From positions 1 through 57,168 of the forward strand of contig JAQGIV010000137.1 of NCBI GenBank assembly GCA_028290945.1: DNA of 57,168 nucleotides. Reading direction: 5' to 3'. Source of the stretch: Phenylobacterium sp. Its GTDB lineage: Bacteria > Pseudomonadota > Alphaproteobacteria > Caulobacterales > Caulobacteraceae. Below the pieces are notes generated by a model that did not search any database, had not been told where the DNA came from, and saw only the letters and a program-made list of their open reading frames with translations. Within the stretch, counting starts at the first letter, position 1. The number at the start of each line of letters is the position of its first letter. Position numbers and translations under genes: made by a program. Of this stretch, positions 34,730 through 43,851 are shown one piece after another.

Positions 34730-34848
34730 ACAAACAATAGGCTTCGAATACCGGGTACGAATGTGGCGGTCATTTCGCCGAACGCTGTTCCCGCGTCAAC
34801 CCGGAACCTTCGCCATTCCGGGGAATCTCGAAGCTGGTCGCCGCGGTG

Positions 34849-35370
34849 TTACTGATAGGTGACAGTGACGTTGAAGCTGCCGCTCTTCACGCCGGTGGGC
34901 GAGGCGTCGGTGAGGGTCACATTGCCGCCCACGCCGAAGGTCGCCGTGCCGAGCGCTCCGGCCGTGCCGTCGAGCGTGCCCGTGCCGCCGGACCTGACCA
35001 GGGTGATGGTCACCCCGCCGGTGGTGATGCTGGGATCGGAGCTGATGTTGAAGGCCTGGCCGCCTTCACCGGTGACCGTGAACACGGCCCGGGTCGGCGT
35101 GGCGTTTCCTGAAAAGATTCCGTCGCCTCCGGAGGTTGAGGTCGCGCCGCTCGACGCGGCCACCGTGTAGATGGTGGTGTTGCCGGCGCTCGGACGGATC
35201 ACCCGGCCGAACTGCAGGTCGCTGGTCTTGGCCACGGCGATCGGTTGGGCGACCGTGGCGGACGCCGTGGCCGAGGTCGTGGCGGTCGCCTGGGCCAGCG
35301 CCGCGGTCGCCATCGCGGCGGCGGTTACGGCCGAGATGCTCGCCAGGGCGAGCTTGCGGGAAGTGTTCAT
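34849..35370 (-). CDS. DUF4402 secreted protein B
   Basis: The tandem copy of protein A, also 173 residues, with the same signal-peptide start (MNTSRKLALASISAV) and the same blocks: DLQFGRVIRPSAGNTTI, GGDGIFSGNATPTRAVFTV, FGVGGNVTLTD, ending FNVTVTYQ. The differences cluster in the loops between these blocks and in the first mature residues. Both genes are preceded by closely related leaders ending in a GGGGGCC-rich stretch before the ATG. They are separated by 236 bp, and each has its own upstream motif, so they can be transcribed independently. Confidence 0.85.
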   Translation of the reverse strand: MNTSRKLALASISAVTAAAMATAALAQATATTSATASATVAQPIAVAKTSDLQFGRVIRPSAGNTTIYTVAASSGATSTSGGDGIFSGNATPTRAVFTVTGEGGQAFNISSDPSITTGGVTITLVRSGGTGTLDGTAGALGTATFGVGGNVTLTDASPTGVKSGSFNVTVTYQ

Positions 35371-35711
35371 TTTGGCTGGCCCCCAGAGGCCGGTACGCGG
35401 TGAGGTTGAACAGGACACTACTATTCGTAGAACACTGATATTTCGTAAGCGGACGATCGACAGACTCGAATGCTGCGGTGCAGCGAAAATGATCCATCCG
35501 GCATTGAGCAGCCGGTATGAACCAGCCGCCCTTTGGCCTGTGTGGGACTCCGCGGTCAACGCGGGCGTTCGCCATTTTGGGGAATTGCCGAGGCGCCGCG
35601 GCGAGCCGACGCGGTCAGCGCGCACGGCGCGGAAAATGCGTTGCGGCCTGTACGCGCCGCCCGCGGATCGCTGTAAGAGTCCGGCGTCGCCTCGGCCGCC
35701 CGGGCGACGGC
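35371..35711. other. Intergenic region between DUF4402 gene B and tRNA-Leu
   Basis: The 340-bp region holds the gene B leader and the conserved motif at 35471-35489, then DNA without a supported gene up to the tRNA. Around 35400-35460 it is AT-richer, fitting a promoter. A tRNA promoter must lie near 35660-35700, but I do not see a clear -35/-10 pair. Confidence 0.45.
35471..35489 (-). promoter_or_regulatory. Conserved upstream motif of DUF4402 gene B
   Basis: The plus strand reads TGCTGCGGTGCAGCGAAAA, with the CTGC-N3-GCAG palindrome, about 100 bp before the gene B start. It matches the site before gene A in sequence and distance. CTGC-N3-GCAG resembles known PhaR sites in alphaproteobacteria, but I cannot confirm which protein binds. 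Confidence 0.5.
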
Positions 35712-35798
35712 GTGGGCGTGGCGGAACTGGTAGACGCAGCGGACTTAAAATCCGCTTTCGGCAACGAAGTGTCGGTTCGAGTCCGACCGCCCGCACCA
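35712..35798 (+). tRNA. tRNA-Leu (anticodon UAA)
   Basis: An 87-nt class II tRNA with encoded CCA. The acceptor arm GTGGGCG pairs with CGCCCGC, with one G-U pair. The D arm is GCGGAACTGGTAGACGC, the anticodon stem GCGGA/TCCGC encloses the loop CTTAAAA with anticodon TAA, a long variable arm follows, and the T arm is GTCGG-TTCGAGT-CCGAC. Decodes UUA/UUG. No integrase or flanking repeats mark it as an insertion site. Confidence 0.95.
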
Positions 35799-35835
35799 TC
35801 TCGGTCGAGGACTTTCCGCGCTGCGCCGCACCGTC

Positions 35836-37212
35836 TCAGGCGGCGAGGTCGAGCGGGGCCGTCACCGGGATCTCGAAGACGATCCGCAGGCCGCGACCGG
35901 CGGTGGCGGGCTCGGCGCGGATGCGTCCGCCGTGCAGCTCGATGATGCTCTTGGAGATGGTGAGGCCAAGGCCGCTGCCGCGGTCGCCGGCGCCGGGCGG
36001 GGCGAAGCGGACGAAGCGCTCGAAGATCCGCGACCGCTGGTCGGCGGTGAGCCCGGGTCCCTCGTCCTCGACGCTGACCCGCCACAGGGTCGGCGTGGCC
36101 CGCGACTTGAGCTCCACCAGCCCGCCTTCCGGCGAGACGTTGAGGGCGTTGGTGAGCACGTTGAGCAGCACCTGACGGACCCATTTGTCCTCGAACGGCA
36201 CCGGGGTCTTGCCGCGGTGGCTCCAGTCGAACCGCCGCCCGCCGTGCTCGGCCAGCGCCTGGGCGTCCTGGGCGAAGGTCTCCAGGAAACGGGCCGGATC
36301 GCGCGGCTTGAGGTCGAGCGGGATGGCCTTGGCCTCGGCGCGCGACAGGAACAGCATCTCGTCGATGATCTGGTTGAGGCGCGCCAGCTCCTCGATCTGC
36401 ACCAGCAGGGCTTCGGCGTGGGCCGGCGGCAGGTCGCCGTCGCCCAGCATCTGCTCGGCGTGCAGCCGGATCAGCGAGAGCGGGGTCTTCAACTCGTGGG
36501 AGGCTTCCTGCGAGAAGCGCCGGATCTGGTCGAAGGCCGATTCCAGCCGGTCGAACATGCGGTTGAGCAGCTTGGCGAGCTCGGTGAGCTCGTCCTCGAC
36601 GTCGGCCACCGGGATGCGTTCCGAAAGGTTGTCCGAGCCGATCCGCCGCGCCGTCTCGCGGATGGCGCGGATCGGCCTGAGCAGCAGCCGGCTGAGGCCC
36701 AGCCCGATGCCCAGGCTGGCGACCAGCATGGCGACCAGCAGATAGGCGCTGACCTTGAGGTATTCGCGCATGCCGTCGCGCACGGACCGCGCCGAGGTGG
36801 CGATGGTGACGTCGAAGGGCGGCATCAGGAACTCGTCGACCCGCAGCTCGCCCAGCCCGCCCATCTGCGCCGAATAGGCGCGCTTGCCCTTGATGTCGGG
36901 GACCTCGCGGCCGTGCAGGTTGCGCGAGCGGAAGCGGATGTCGGTGTGGGGCTCGTCGATGGCGATGTAGAACAGCACCGCGCCGGACTCGCTGGTCTCG
37001 CGGATGCGCTCGTCCATCTGCTGGGAATTGAGCCGCTTGTAGTCGGGGCCGAGCCGCACCTCCAGCTGGCGGAATTCGGCCTCGTTGAGCTGGTCCAGCC
37101 CCTTGATCAGGCGGCTCTCCAGCAGCTGGTAGCCGGCCAGGAACAGGATCGCCATGGTGATGGTGGCGCTCAGCGCATACCAGAAGGTCAGCCGGGCCCC
37201 GATCGACCTCAT
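35836..37212 (-). CDS. Membrane sensor histidine kinase of the hydroxycarboxylate locus
   Basis: About 458 residues. A first membrane helix at about 8-30, a periplasmic sensor region at about 31-160, a second helix (LLVAMLVASLGIGLGLS) and HAMP come before the kinase. HisKA has the H-box QEASHELKTPLSLIRLH; the HATPase shows LLNVLTNALNVSP, DEGPGL and GSGLGLTISKSI. The layout resembles CusS/TctE-like kinases. It is on the minus strand 198 bp after the TonB receptor, beyond that gene's terminator, and is the likely partner of the regulator at 41.7 kb. Separating the two by three kilobases of target genes is unusual but seen. ATG 37212 has GGAAG 8 nt upstream; a longer form from 37308 is possible. 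Confidence 0.88.
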   Translation of the reverse strand: MRSIGARLTFWYALSATITMAILFLAGYQLLESRLIKGLDQLNEAEFRQLEVRLGPDYKRLNSQQMDERIRETSESGAVLFYIAIDEPHTDIRFRSRNLHGREVPDIKGKRAYSAQMGGLGELRVDEFLMPPFDVTIATSARSVRDGMREYLKVSAYLLVAMLVASLGIGLGLSRLLLRPIRAIRETARRIGSDNLSERIPVADVEDELTELAKLLNRMFDRLESAFDQIRRFSQEASHELKTPLSLIRLHAEQMLGDGDLPPAHAEALLVQIEELARLNQIIDEMLFLSRAEAKAIPLDLKPRDPARFLETFAQDAQALAEHGGRRFDWSHRGKTPVPFEDKWVRQVLLNVLTNALNVSPEGGLVELKSRATPTLWRVSVEDEGPGLTADQRSRIFERFVRFAPPGAGDRGSGLGLTISKSIIELHGGRIRAEPATAGRGLRIVFEIPVTAPLDLAA

Positions 37213-37346
37213 GCTGTTCTTCCAGGGCCGCCGTCGACGGTGGCCGGGCGGTGCAGATGGCTGGTCAGGATCGCCCCCACGCCCGTGCTCAGAGCTCACA
37301 GAAGACATCCGGCGTCCGACCTTCGCAAGCTTTTGGTTACAGGGCG

Positions 37347-37396
37347 GAAAAAGAGCGCCGGCGCGCCAGGGAAGGGGGCTTTGGGGCGCGCCGGCG
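37347..37396 (-). terminator. Terminator of the TonB receptor gene
   Basis: A perfect 12-bp inverted repeat (37356-37367 with 37385-37396) around a 17-nt loop, then CTTTTTC on the minus strand (plus A-run 37348-37352). It lies just beyond the receptor stop and separates it from the kinase transcript. Confidence 0.8.
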
Positions 37397-37409
37397 TGCG
37401 CTCGTGGCT

Positions 37410-40304
37410 CTAGAAGTGGGCCATGAGCTGCAGGTACCAGAGACGTCCGATCGGGGAGTAGGTCGAGACGTCCGCTCGGTTGTCGGGGAAGGCGTTCGGC
37501 GCGGCCGGCGGCGTGGCGTCGAACATGTTGTTCACCCCCACCGCGATGCGCGCGTCCTTCATGGCCGGCAGCATCCCGCCGTCCAGCTTGAAGGCCACCC
37601 GCGCGTCCCAGGTCATGTAGGACTTCACCGGCAGGGCCACGGTGTGGGCGTTGGCGAAGGTGAAGCCGCCGGCGCCCTGGTCGCTCACGCTGTCGATGAA
37701 GTTGTTGGCCAGCACCGCGTCCCAGCGGTCGCGGCTCCATTCGACGGTGGTGTAGGCGCGCCACTTGGGCTGGGTGCCGCCGGCCTGCGGGCTGTTGGAC
37801 ACCGCGCCGGCGAACTCGAAGAACGGCTGCGAGGGCAGGGCCTGGTACTTGTAGGACGCCAGGTAGGTGGCCAGCGTCGAGAAGGTGAAGTCGCCCCAGC
37901 TGTCGGTGTGCAGGGTGTAGTCGACGGTGAAGTCCCAGGTCTTGAGCCGGATGCCGCCCAGGTTCCTGAACTGGTCGATGACGTAGAGGTTGTTGTTGTT
38001 CACGCCCGGCGCGGCCTGCAGGTAGGCCAGCAAATCGCCGGGGTTGGCGAACGGCACGGCGCCCGGCAGACCCGGGAAGTTGTTGCGGGCCACGTTGGCG
38101 GCGAAGATCGAGGCCGAGCCCAGGCGGTTCACGTCCACCAGGATGTTGTTGAAGCCGATGCCGCCGGCGATGTCCTGCTGCTCGATGGAGGTGTACTGCA
38201 CGGTCGCCCGAAGGCCGGGGATCGCGTTCGGCTGGGCGACCACGCCCACCGAGTAGATCTTGGCGGTCGCCGGCCGCAGGTTGGGGTTGTTGCCGTCCTG
38301 GGCGTTGAACGGGCTGGAGGGTTGGCCGGGGAAGGCCCCCTGGATGATCGCCCCGCCCGCCTGGCGGACCGCCGTCGGCCCGTATTCGGCGTAGAGCGAG
38401 GGCGCGGTGAACGACTTCGAATAGGTGCCGCGCACGGTGAACTGGGCGTCGAACGGCTGCCAGCGGAAGCCGATCTTCGGCACCGTCGAGTTGCCGGCGT
38501 CGCTGTAGTGCTCGGTGCGGACCGCGCCAACCAGGTCGAAGGCATGCACCCCCGGCAGGTTCCAGTCGTCGCTGGCCAGCGGCAGGCGCACCTCGAGGAA
38601 GGCCGCCGAGATGGTCCGGCTCTTGGCGAAGGGATCGAAGAACTGACCGCCGATCCAGCGCTGGGCGGTCGGGCCGGTGTTGCGGCCGTTGGAGTCGGCC
38701 CCGGCCGAGAGCGCCTCGCGCCGCCAGGCGGCCCCCACCGCCAGGCCGAAGTCGCCGGCCGGCAGGGCGAAGAGGTTGGTGGTCACCTTGGCGTCGATGT
38801 TGTCGAGGGTGCTCTTGCCGTTGATCAGCTCGGTCCCGAAGAGCTGCGAGAGCGTGGCGGCGTTGCGGCCGGCGCGGGCGAAGGGGTCGAGGGCGGGGAT
38901 CAGGATCAGCGGCGCCGTGGTGTCGAAGCCGCTGAATACCTTGGAGTAGGCCCCGCCGGCCACCGGATTGCCGTTGGCGTCGAAGCCGCCGGCGATGGCC
39001 AGCGGCACGTTCGGGCCGAAGATCACATTGGCCTGGCGCTGCTCCAGCTTGTCCTGGCTGTGGGTGTAGGCGGTCTCCCAGCGCCAGGCCCGCGCGCCCT
39101 CGCCGATCACCCCGCGCAGGCCGCCGGTGAGGCGGAACTTCTCGCTGGTGTTGAAGTAGCGCTTGGGCAGCGACGGCTCGCCGAACTGCACGCCGGAGAC
39201 CGCCCCGGTGGTCGGATTGGACGGCGCGCCGGCCGGGACGGTCACCGCGGTGATCCGTGGCAGGAACTGGGTGAAGCTCTTGACGCGGGCATATTCGAAA
39301 TCGCTGAACGCCACGACGGTGTCCTCGCCCACCAGCCGGGCGGTGGCGTTGCCGCCGAACGCCCAGACCTTCTGCTCCATCAGCAGCGTCTGGAACTGCG
39401 ACAGGTCGTAGGTCGCGCCGATGCCGGCCGCGGTGGACGCCGTGTAGACGCCCGGGACCAGGGCCGCGATGTTGGGCGCGGTGGCGTTGACGCCTGTGCC
39501 GGTCGCCTGGCTCGGCGAGCTCAGGTTGAGGTTCAGCAGGTTGGTCCCAACCGCGCCGGGCACATTGGCGCCGGTGACGAAGAACGGATGGGTGAAGGAC
39601 CGGTCCTTCTGGAACAGCGGATCGGTGTGGTTGTAGGAGCCGTTGAGCACCACGTCGATGTTGTCGCCGAAGCTCTTGCCGGCGGTGAAATAGGCCGAGC
39701 TCTCGGTGTAGCCGCCCTCGGCGCCGGCCACCCGGCCGCCGACCTCCAGGCCATCGAACTTGTGCTTCAGGATGAAGTTGACGACGCCGCCGATCGCATC
39801 CGAGCCGTAGATCGCCGAGGCGCCGTCGGCCAGCACCTCGACGCGCTCGATGGCGCTGGGCGGGATCTGGTCGACATCGACGAAGATCTTGCCGCCGACG
39901 CCGGCGATAGCGTCCACCGCCACCCGGCGTCCGTTGATCAGCACCAGGGTGTCCAGGTCGCGCAGCCGCAGCTGCGAGCCGCCGCCGGTGTTCTGGTTGG
40001 TGTTGTTGGCGTTGCTGGCGCCGACGTTGCCGCGGCCCTGGAAGGCCGGGATGGTCTTGCGCACGATCTCCAGCGGATTGGTGTCGACGCCGGCCGCCTC
40101 GATCTTGTGGGCGTCGATGGTGGTGACCGGGGCGGCGATGCGGTCCGGCGTGGTCGGCAGGAAGGAGCCGGTGACCACCACCTCGGAGACCGTCGCCGGC
40201 GTCGCCGGAGCCGCGGCCTGGGCCAGCGCCGCCGTCGGCAGCCCGACGCCCACCGCCGTGGCCATCAGAAATGCGCGTGTGACCCGTCCGTGCGCTGAGT
40301 TCAT
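37410..40304 (-). CDS. TonB-dependent outer-membrane receptor
   Basis: A 964-residue precursor: signal peptide to about 29 (ALAQA), a TonB-box-like SEVVVTGS, the plug domain with LVLINGRRV and RVEVLADGASAIYGSDAIGG, and a 22-strand barrel ending in a C-terminal Phe (LMAHF). Such receptors import large or scarce ligands with energy from TonB-ExbBD. There is no adjacent SusD or iron-siderophore gene. The locus context (2HCT transporter, YncE-like proteins, unknown periplasmic domain, two-component system) suggests a carboxylate or a metal-carboxylate ligand. Convergent with none; divergent from the YncE-like gene, with the operator cluster between. Confidence 0.93.
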   Translation of the reverse strand: MNSAHGRVTRAFLMATAVGVGLPTAALAQAAAPATPATVSEVVVTGSFLPTTPDRIAAPVTTIDAHKIEAAGVDTNPLEIVRKTIPAFQGRGNVGASNANNTNQNTGGGSQLRLRDLDTLVLINGRRVAVDAIAGVGGKIFVDVDQIPPSAIERVEVLADGASAIYGSDAIGGVVNFILKHKFDGLEVGGRVAGAEGGYTESSAYFTAGKSFGDNIDVVLNGSYNHTDPLFQKDRSFTHPFFVTGANVPGAVGTNLLNLNLSSPSQATGTGVNATAPNIAALVPGVYTASTAAGIGATYDLSQFQTLLMEQKVWAFGGNATARLVGEDTVVAFSDFEYARVKSFTQFLPRITAVTVPAGAPSNPTTGAVSGVQFGEPSLPKRYFNTSEKFRLTGGLRGVIGEGARAWRWETAYTHSQDKLEQRQANVIFGPNVPLAIAGGFDANGNPVAGGAYSKVFSGFDTTAPLILIPALDPFARAGRNAATLSQLFGTELINGKSTLDNIDAKVTTNLFALPAGDFGLAVGAAWRREALSAGADSNGRNTGPTAQRWIGGQFFDPFAKSRTISAAFLEVRLPLASDDWNLPGVHAFDLVGAVRTEHYSDAGNSTVPKIGFRWQPFDAQFTVRGTYSKSFTAPSLYAEYGPTAVRQAGGAIIQGAFPGQPSSPFNAQDGNNPNLRPATAKIYSVGVVAQPNAIPGLRATVQYTSIEQQDIAGGIGFNNILVDVNRLGSASIFAANVARNNFPGLPGAVPFANPGDLLAYLQAAPGVNNNNLYVIDQFRNLGGIRLKTWDFTVDYTLHTDSWGDFTFSTLATYLASYKYQALPSQPFFEFAGAVSNSPQAGGTQPKWRAYTTVEWSRDRWDAVLANNFIDSVSDQGAGGFTFANAHTVALPVKSYMTWDARVAFKLDGGMLPAMKDARIAVGVNNMFDATPPAAPNAFPDNRADVSTYSPIGRLWYLQLMAHF

Positions 40305-40655
40305 GACCCTGCCTCCCTGGCGTCTTCTTTGCTCGGAGGGCTGAGTCGGCGGGTCACCCGTTGCGGTGACGGCTCCGACTGTGGCGATCCGGCCTTGGCG
40401 TTTCCTCTGGGGCTGCTCAGATGGCGGCCCACGTTCTGATCACAACGTTCGCTGTGAAGCTTTCGCAAACCTTTCAGGCGCCTGAACCGGCATTCAGGAA
40501 TCCGGCCGCGGACTGGGGAACGCCAAGCGTGGCCATCCTGAAGGCGCGTTCAGGGAGGCGAAAGGATCGGTTCAGGCGCCCCGCCTAGAGCCCGTGGCAA
40601 CGCCGCCGCGCCGTCGTCGCGCGAACCAGGCGGCGAAGCCCATGGGGAGAAGATC
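40305..40655. promoter_or_regulatory. Intergenic region with TTCAGG operators (TonB receptor / YncE-like)
   Basis: The 351-bp region contains no gene. It holds several TTCAGG/CCTGAA hexamers: plus-strand TTCAGG at 40473, 40493, 40549 and 40571, and CCTGAA (minus TTCAGG) at 40481 and 40537. The 40549/40571 pair is 22 bp apart with an AGG half-copy midway (GAAAGG at 40560), the pattern also seen at two other genes of the locus. The minus-strand copy at 40481 also has GAAAGG-type copies 11 and 22 bp further toward the receptor gene. It serves the divergent receptor and YncE-like genes. Confidence 0.65.
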
Positions 40656-41657
40656 ATGAAGCTGGCCTGCGCCCTTGCGGCCCTGACCCTGGCCGCCACC
40701 GCCGCGAGTGCGGCGCCCGGCGGCTACCGCATCCTCGACCGCATCAAGGGCCCGGACGGCGGTTGGGATTTCGTCCGCGTGGAGCCGGCGCACGACCGGC
40801 TGTGGATGACCCGCGGGACCTCGGTGATGGCCGTCGACCTGGCGAGCGGCAAGGTGACGGCGGGCCTGGCGCCCGGGGAGCGGCTGCACGACGTGCTGCC
40901 GGTGAACGGCGGCAAGGAGCTGCTGATCACCCTGGGCAACGCCAACACCGCGATCTTCGTCGACGCCCAGACCGGCGCGACGCTGGCCAGCGTGCCGACC
41001 GGCAAGAACCCCGACGCCGTCGAGTTCGATCCGGCCAGCGGCCTGGTGCTGGTGATGGATCACGACGGCGGCGACGTGGTGCTGATCGATCCCGCGACCC
41101 ACAAGGGCGTCGGCCAGATCCAGATCGGCGGCGGGTTGGAAGTCGCGGCCGTCGACGGCAAGGGCCGCGCCTTCGTCAATGTCGAGGACAAGAACGACAC
41201 CGCGGTGCTGGACATCAAGGCCCGCAAGGTCGTCGGCCGCATCGCCTTGCCCGGCTGCGACGGCCCGACCGGCATCGCCTATGTGGCCAAGCGCAACTGG
41301 CTGATCGCCTCCTGCGACGGCTCGACCGACGTGGTGGACGCCGGCAGCGGCAAGCTGATCAAGACCCTGAAGAGCGGCAAGGAGGCCGACGGCGTCGGCT
41401 ATGACGCGCGCCGCGAGCTGGCCTTCGTGGCCGGCCGCGACGGGACCCTGACCATAATTTCCCTGAAGGGCGGCAAGCCGACGGTGGTGCAGGTGCTGAA
41501 GACCGAGGCCAACAACCGCACCCTGGCGGTCGATCCGCGGAGCGGCCGCGTCTACCTGCCGGTGGCGCAGCTGGCGGCGCCCGCGCCGGGCCAGAAGCTG
41601 GCGCCCGTGCCGGGCACCTTCCACGTGCTGGTGGTGGGGCCGCCGGCCGCCAAGTGA
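40656..41657 (+). CDS. YncE-like periplasmic beta-propeller protein (first copy)
   Basis: A 333-residue precursor with a signal peptide to about 22 (SAAPG) and repeated beta-propeller blades with YVTN-like turns (VDLASGKVTAGL, IDPATHKGVGQI, VDAGSGKLIKTL, VDPRSGRVYLPV). It has no catalytic motif. Such proteins occur next to TonB receptors and transporters and may bind ligand or DNA in the periplasm. A TTCAGG-type operator lies about 80 bp upstream. It is convergent with the response regulator gene (7 bp between stops). Confidence 0.88.
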   Translation: MKLACALAALTLAATAASAAPGGYRILDRIKGPDGGWDFVRVEPAHDRLWMTRGTSVMAVDLASGKVTAGLAPGERLHDVLPVNGGKELLITLGNANTAIFVDAQTGATLASVPTGKNPDAVEFDPASGLVLVMDHDGGDVVLIDPATHKGVGQIQIGGGLEVAAVDGKGRAFVNVEDKNDTAVLDIKARKVVGRIALPGCDGPTGIAYVAKRNWLIASCDGSTDVVDAGSGKLIKTLKSGKEADGVGYDARRELAFVAGRDGTLTIISLKGGKPTVVQVLKTEANNRTLAVDPRSGRVYLPVAQLAAPAPGQKLAPVPGTFHVLVVGPPAAK

Positions 41658-41664
41658 CGGCCGC

Positions 41665-42333
41665 CTAGAGGAACTGGTAGCCGATCCCGCGGACCGTCTT
41701 GAACACCGGCTTGCCCAGCGCGCCTTCCAGCTTGGCGCGCAGGCGGCTCATGTAGACGTCCAGCAGGTTGGTATCGACGTCGTAGTGCGACGACCAGATC
41801 TTCTCGGAGATCAGGCTGCGGGTCAGCACCCGGCCGCCGTTCTGCATGAAAATCTCCAAGAGCGCGTATTCGCGCCCCGTGAGGTCCACCGCCTTGCCGT
41901 CCACGTGGACCGTGTGGCCCAAGAGGTCGAGGCGGATGCCGTTGCGCTCCAGCACGGTCTGCTTCAGCACCGATTGCCGGCGCAGCAGGGCGCGCATGTG
42001 GGCGAGCAGCTCCTCCAGGCTGAACGGCTTGGGCAGATAGTCGTCCGCGCCGACGTCCAGGCCCTTGATGCGGTCGTCGAGGGTGTTGCGGGCCGACAGG
42101 ATCAGCACCGGCTCGTTCAGCCCGCTGGCCCGCCACTCGCGCACCAGGTCGATGCCGTCGCCGTCGGGCAGGGACAGGTCGAGGACGATCAGGTCGTACT
42201 TGGTCTCCACCAGGGCGTCGTTGGCCTCGCGGCAGGTGGTCACCCAGGTGACCGTGTGGGCGTGCTCCGACAGTCCCTTGCGCAGGAACTGACCCAGCCG
42301 CACCTCGTCTTCGACCACGAGCACCTTCATCAA
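41665..42333 (-). CDS. OmpR-family response regulator of the hydroxycarboxylate locus
   Basis: 222 residues: receiver with D52 (LIVLDLSLPDGDG), LILSARNTLDDRIKGLD, KPFS, and a winged-helix output domain with LTGREYALLEIFMQN and VDTNLLDVYMSRLRAKLE. It is close in style to the TctD/CusR type. It is divergent from the 2HCT transporter, and the 167-bp region between holds a TTCAGG direct repeat, which suggests it regulates its own promoter and that of the transporter. OmpR-type regulators normally bind head-to-tail repeats with an 11-bp spacing, as here. The kinase is inferred to be the one at 35.8 kb. Confidence 0.92.
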   Translation of the reverse strand: MMKVLVVEDEVRLGQFLRKGLSEHAHTVTWVTTCREANDALVETKYDLIVLDLSLPDGDGIDLVREWRASGLNEPVLILSARNTLDDRIKGLDVGADDYLPKPFSLEELLAHMRALLRRQSVLKQTVLERNGIRLDLLGHTVHVDGKAVDLTGREYALLEIFMQNGGRVLTRSLISEKIWSSHYDVDTNLLDVYMSRLRAKLEGALGKPVFKTVRGIGYQFL

Positions 42334-42404
42334 AGGAATGGCTAGCGCAGCCCGTCACTTGGCTGCAAGCGTGATGGACCGGGCGAGGCCCGCCTGACAG
42401 TCCG

Positions 42405-42432
42405 TTCAGGCTGTGGTTAGGGCCGGTTCAGG
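42405..42432 (+). promoter_or_regulatory. TTCAGG direct-repeat operator upstream of the 2HCT transporter
   Basis: TTCAGG at 42405-42410 and 42427-42432, 22 bp apart, with GTTAGG at 42416 halfway (11-bp step). Thus three head-to-tail subsites, as expected for an OmpR-family protein. It is 68 bp ahead of the transporter start and 72 bp ahead of the divergent regulator start. Confidence 0.7.
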
Positions 42433-42500
42433 TTCCGCGGCCAAGCCTGCGGACAATGCGGCGACTCCGGCGAAGACCGGGCCGCCAGGGAGGACATGAG

Positions 42501-43844
42501 ATGCCACAGACCGTCGCCGACGAGGCGCCCGCCGCGCCCGTAGCCGAGGCTCCGCGTCCGATCTGGTGGCGGGCGGTCGATCTGCGGGTGGGGGTCGTCC
42601 CGGTCCCGGTGTTCGTGCTGATCGTGATGCTGACCGCCTTCTTCGTGGCGCGCGACAAGGTGCCGTCCGACATCCTGATGAACATGGCGCTGCTGGCGGC
42701 CGGCGGCTTCGCCTGCGCCGAGCTCGGCAAGCGGCTGCCGATCATCCGCAACATCGGCGCGGCGGCGATCTTCGCCACCTTCATCCCGTCGTTCCTGGTC
42801 TATGCGCACATCCTGCCGACCCCGGTGACGGCCTCGATCACCAGCTTCACAAAGTCGAGCAACTTCCTGTATCTGTTCATCTCCTGCATCATCGTCGGCT
42901 CGATCCTGGGGATGGATCGCCGGGTGTTGGTGGGCGGCTTCCTGAAGATCTTCGTGCCGCTGTTGCTGGGCTCGCTGGCGGCCGGCGTGGTGGGCTGCGC
43001 GGTGGGCACGGCGCTGGGTCTCGGCCTGCACCACACCCTGTTCCGGATCGTCGTGCCGATCATGGCCGGCGGGGTCGGCGAGGGCGCCCTGCCGCTCTCC
43101 ATGGGCTATGCGGCGATCAGCCATCAGGCGCAGGGCGCGATCTTCGCCGAGGTGCTGCCCTCGGTGATGCTGGGCAGCCTGACGGCGATCATCTTCTCCG
43201 GCCTGCTGAACGCGCTCGGCAAGCGCCGCCCGCACCTGACCGGCGAGGGCCGGCTGCAGGAGGGCGAGGTCGACCTGATCGCCGTCGTCGACGAGACCAG
43301 CCCGGTGCGGCTGCCGGTGGAGACCATCGCGGCGGCGGCCATCCTGGCGGTGACGCTCTATCTGGCGGGCTCCGCGGGGCAGGCCCTCACCGGCTTCCCC
43401 GCGCCGGTGGCCCTGCTGTTCCTGACGGTGCTGCTGAAGCTCGGCCGGCTGCTGCCGCCGGAGCTCGAGCAGGGGGCGCACGCGGTCTACCGGTTCTTCC
43501 GGGTGGCGGTGACCTATCCGCTGCTGTTCGCCATCGGCGTGGCGATGACGCCCTGGGAGAAGCTGATCGCCGCCTTCAACGCGCCCACCCTGATCACCAT
43601 CGTGGCCACGGTGGCGACCCTGATGGGGACTGGCTTCGCGCTGGCGCGGCTGCTGAAGATGTATCCCATCGACGTGGCCATCGTGAACGCCTGCCACTCC
43701 GGCCAGGGCGGCACCGGCGACGTGGCGATCCTGTCGGCCGCCAACCGCATGTCGCTGATGCCCTTCGCCCAGATCGCCACCCGCATCGGCGGGGCGATCA
43801 CCGTCACCCTGGCGCTGATCGCCTTCCGCATGTGGGGCGGCTGA
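42501..43844 (+). CDS. 2-hydroxycarboxylate (citrate/malate-type) sodium symporter
   Basis: About 447 residues, the usual length of the 2HCT (CitS/MaeN) family, with about 11 membrane segments. It has both reentrant GG motifs: IMAGGVGEGALPLSMGYA in the first half and GQGGTGDVAILSAANRM with MPFAQIATRIGGA in the second. The latter carries the conserved substrate-binding Arg region. Such symporters move citrate, malate or lactate with Na+. The ATG at 42501 follows GGGAGGA; the longer frame to 42456 is not needed. It is the first gene of a plus-strand run to 46.4 kb, and the operator is directly upstream. Which acid it carries is not shown. Confidence 0.93.
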   Translation: MPQTVADEAPAAPVAEAPRPIWWRAVDLRVGVVPVPVFVLIVMLTAFFVARDKVPSDILMNMALLAAGGFACAELGKRLPIIRNIGAAAIFATFIPSFLVYAHILPTPVTASITSFTKSSNFLYLFISCIIVGSILGMDRRVLVGGFLKIFVPLLLGSLAAGVVGCAVGTALGLGLHHTLFRIVVPIMAGGVGEGALPLSMGYAAISHQAQGAIFAEVLPSVMLGSLTAIIFSGLLNALGKRRPHLTGEGRLQEGEVDLIAVVDETSPVRLPVETIAAAAILAVTLYLAGSAGQALTGFPAPVALLFLTVLLKLGRLLPPELEQGAHAVYRFFRVAVTYPLLFAIGVAMTPWEKLIAAFNAPTLITIVATVATLMGTGFALARLLKMYPIDVAIVNACHSGQGGTGDVAILSAANRMSLMPFAQIATRIGGAITVTLALIAFRMWGG

Positions 43845-43851
43845 AAACTTG

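Noticed and set aside
35712..35798. tRNA-Leu as integration site of a mobile island
   Set aside because: No integrase, flanking repeat of the tRNA 3' end or change of composition is seen on either side.
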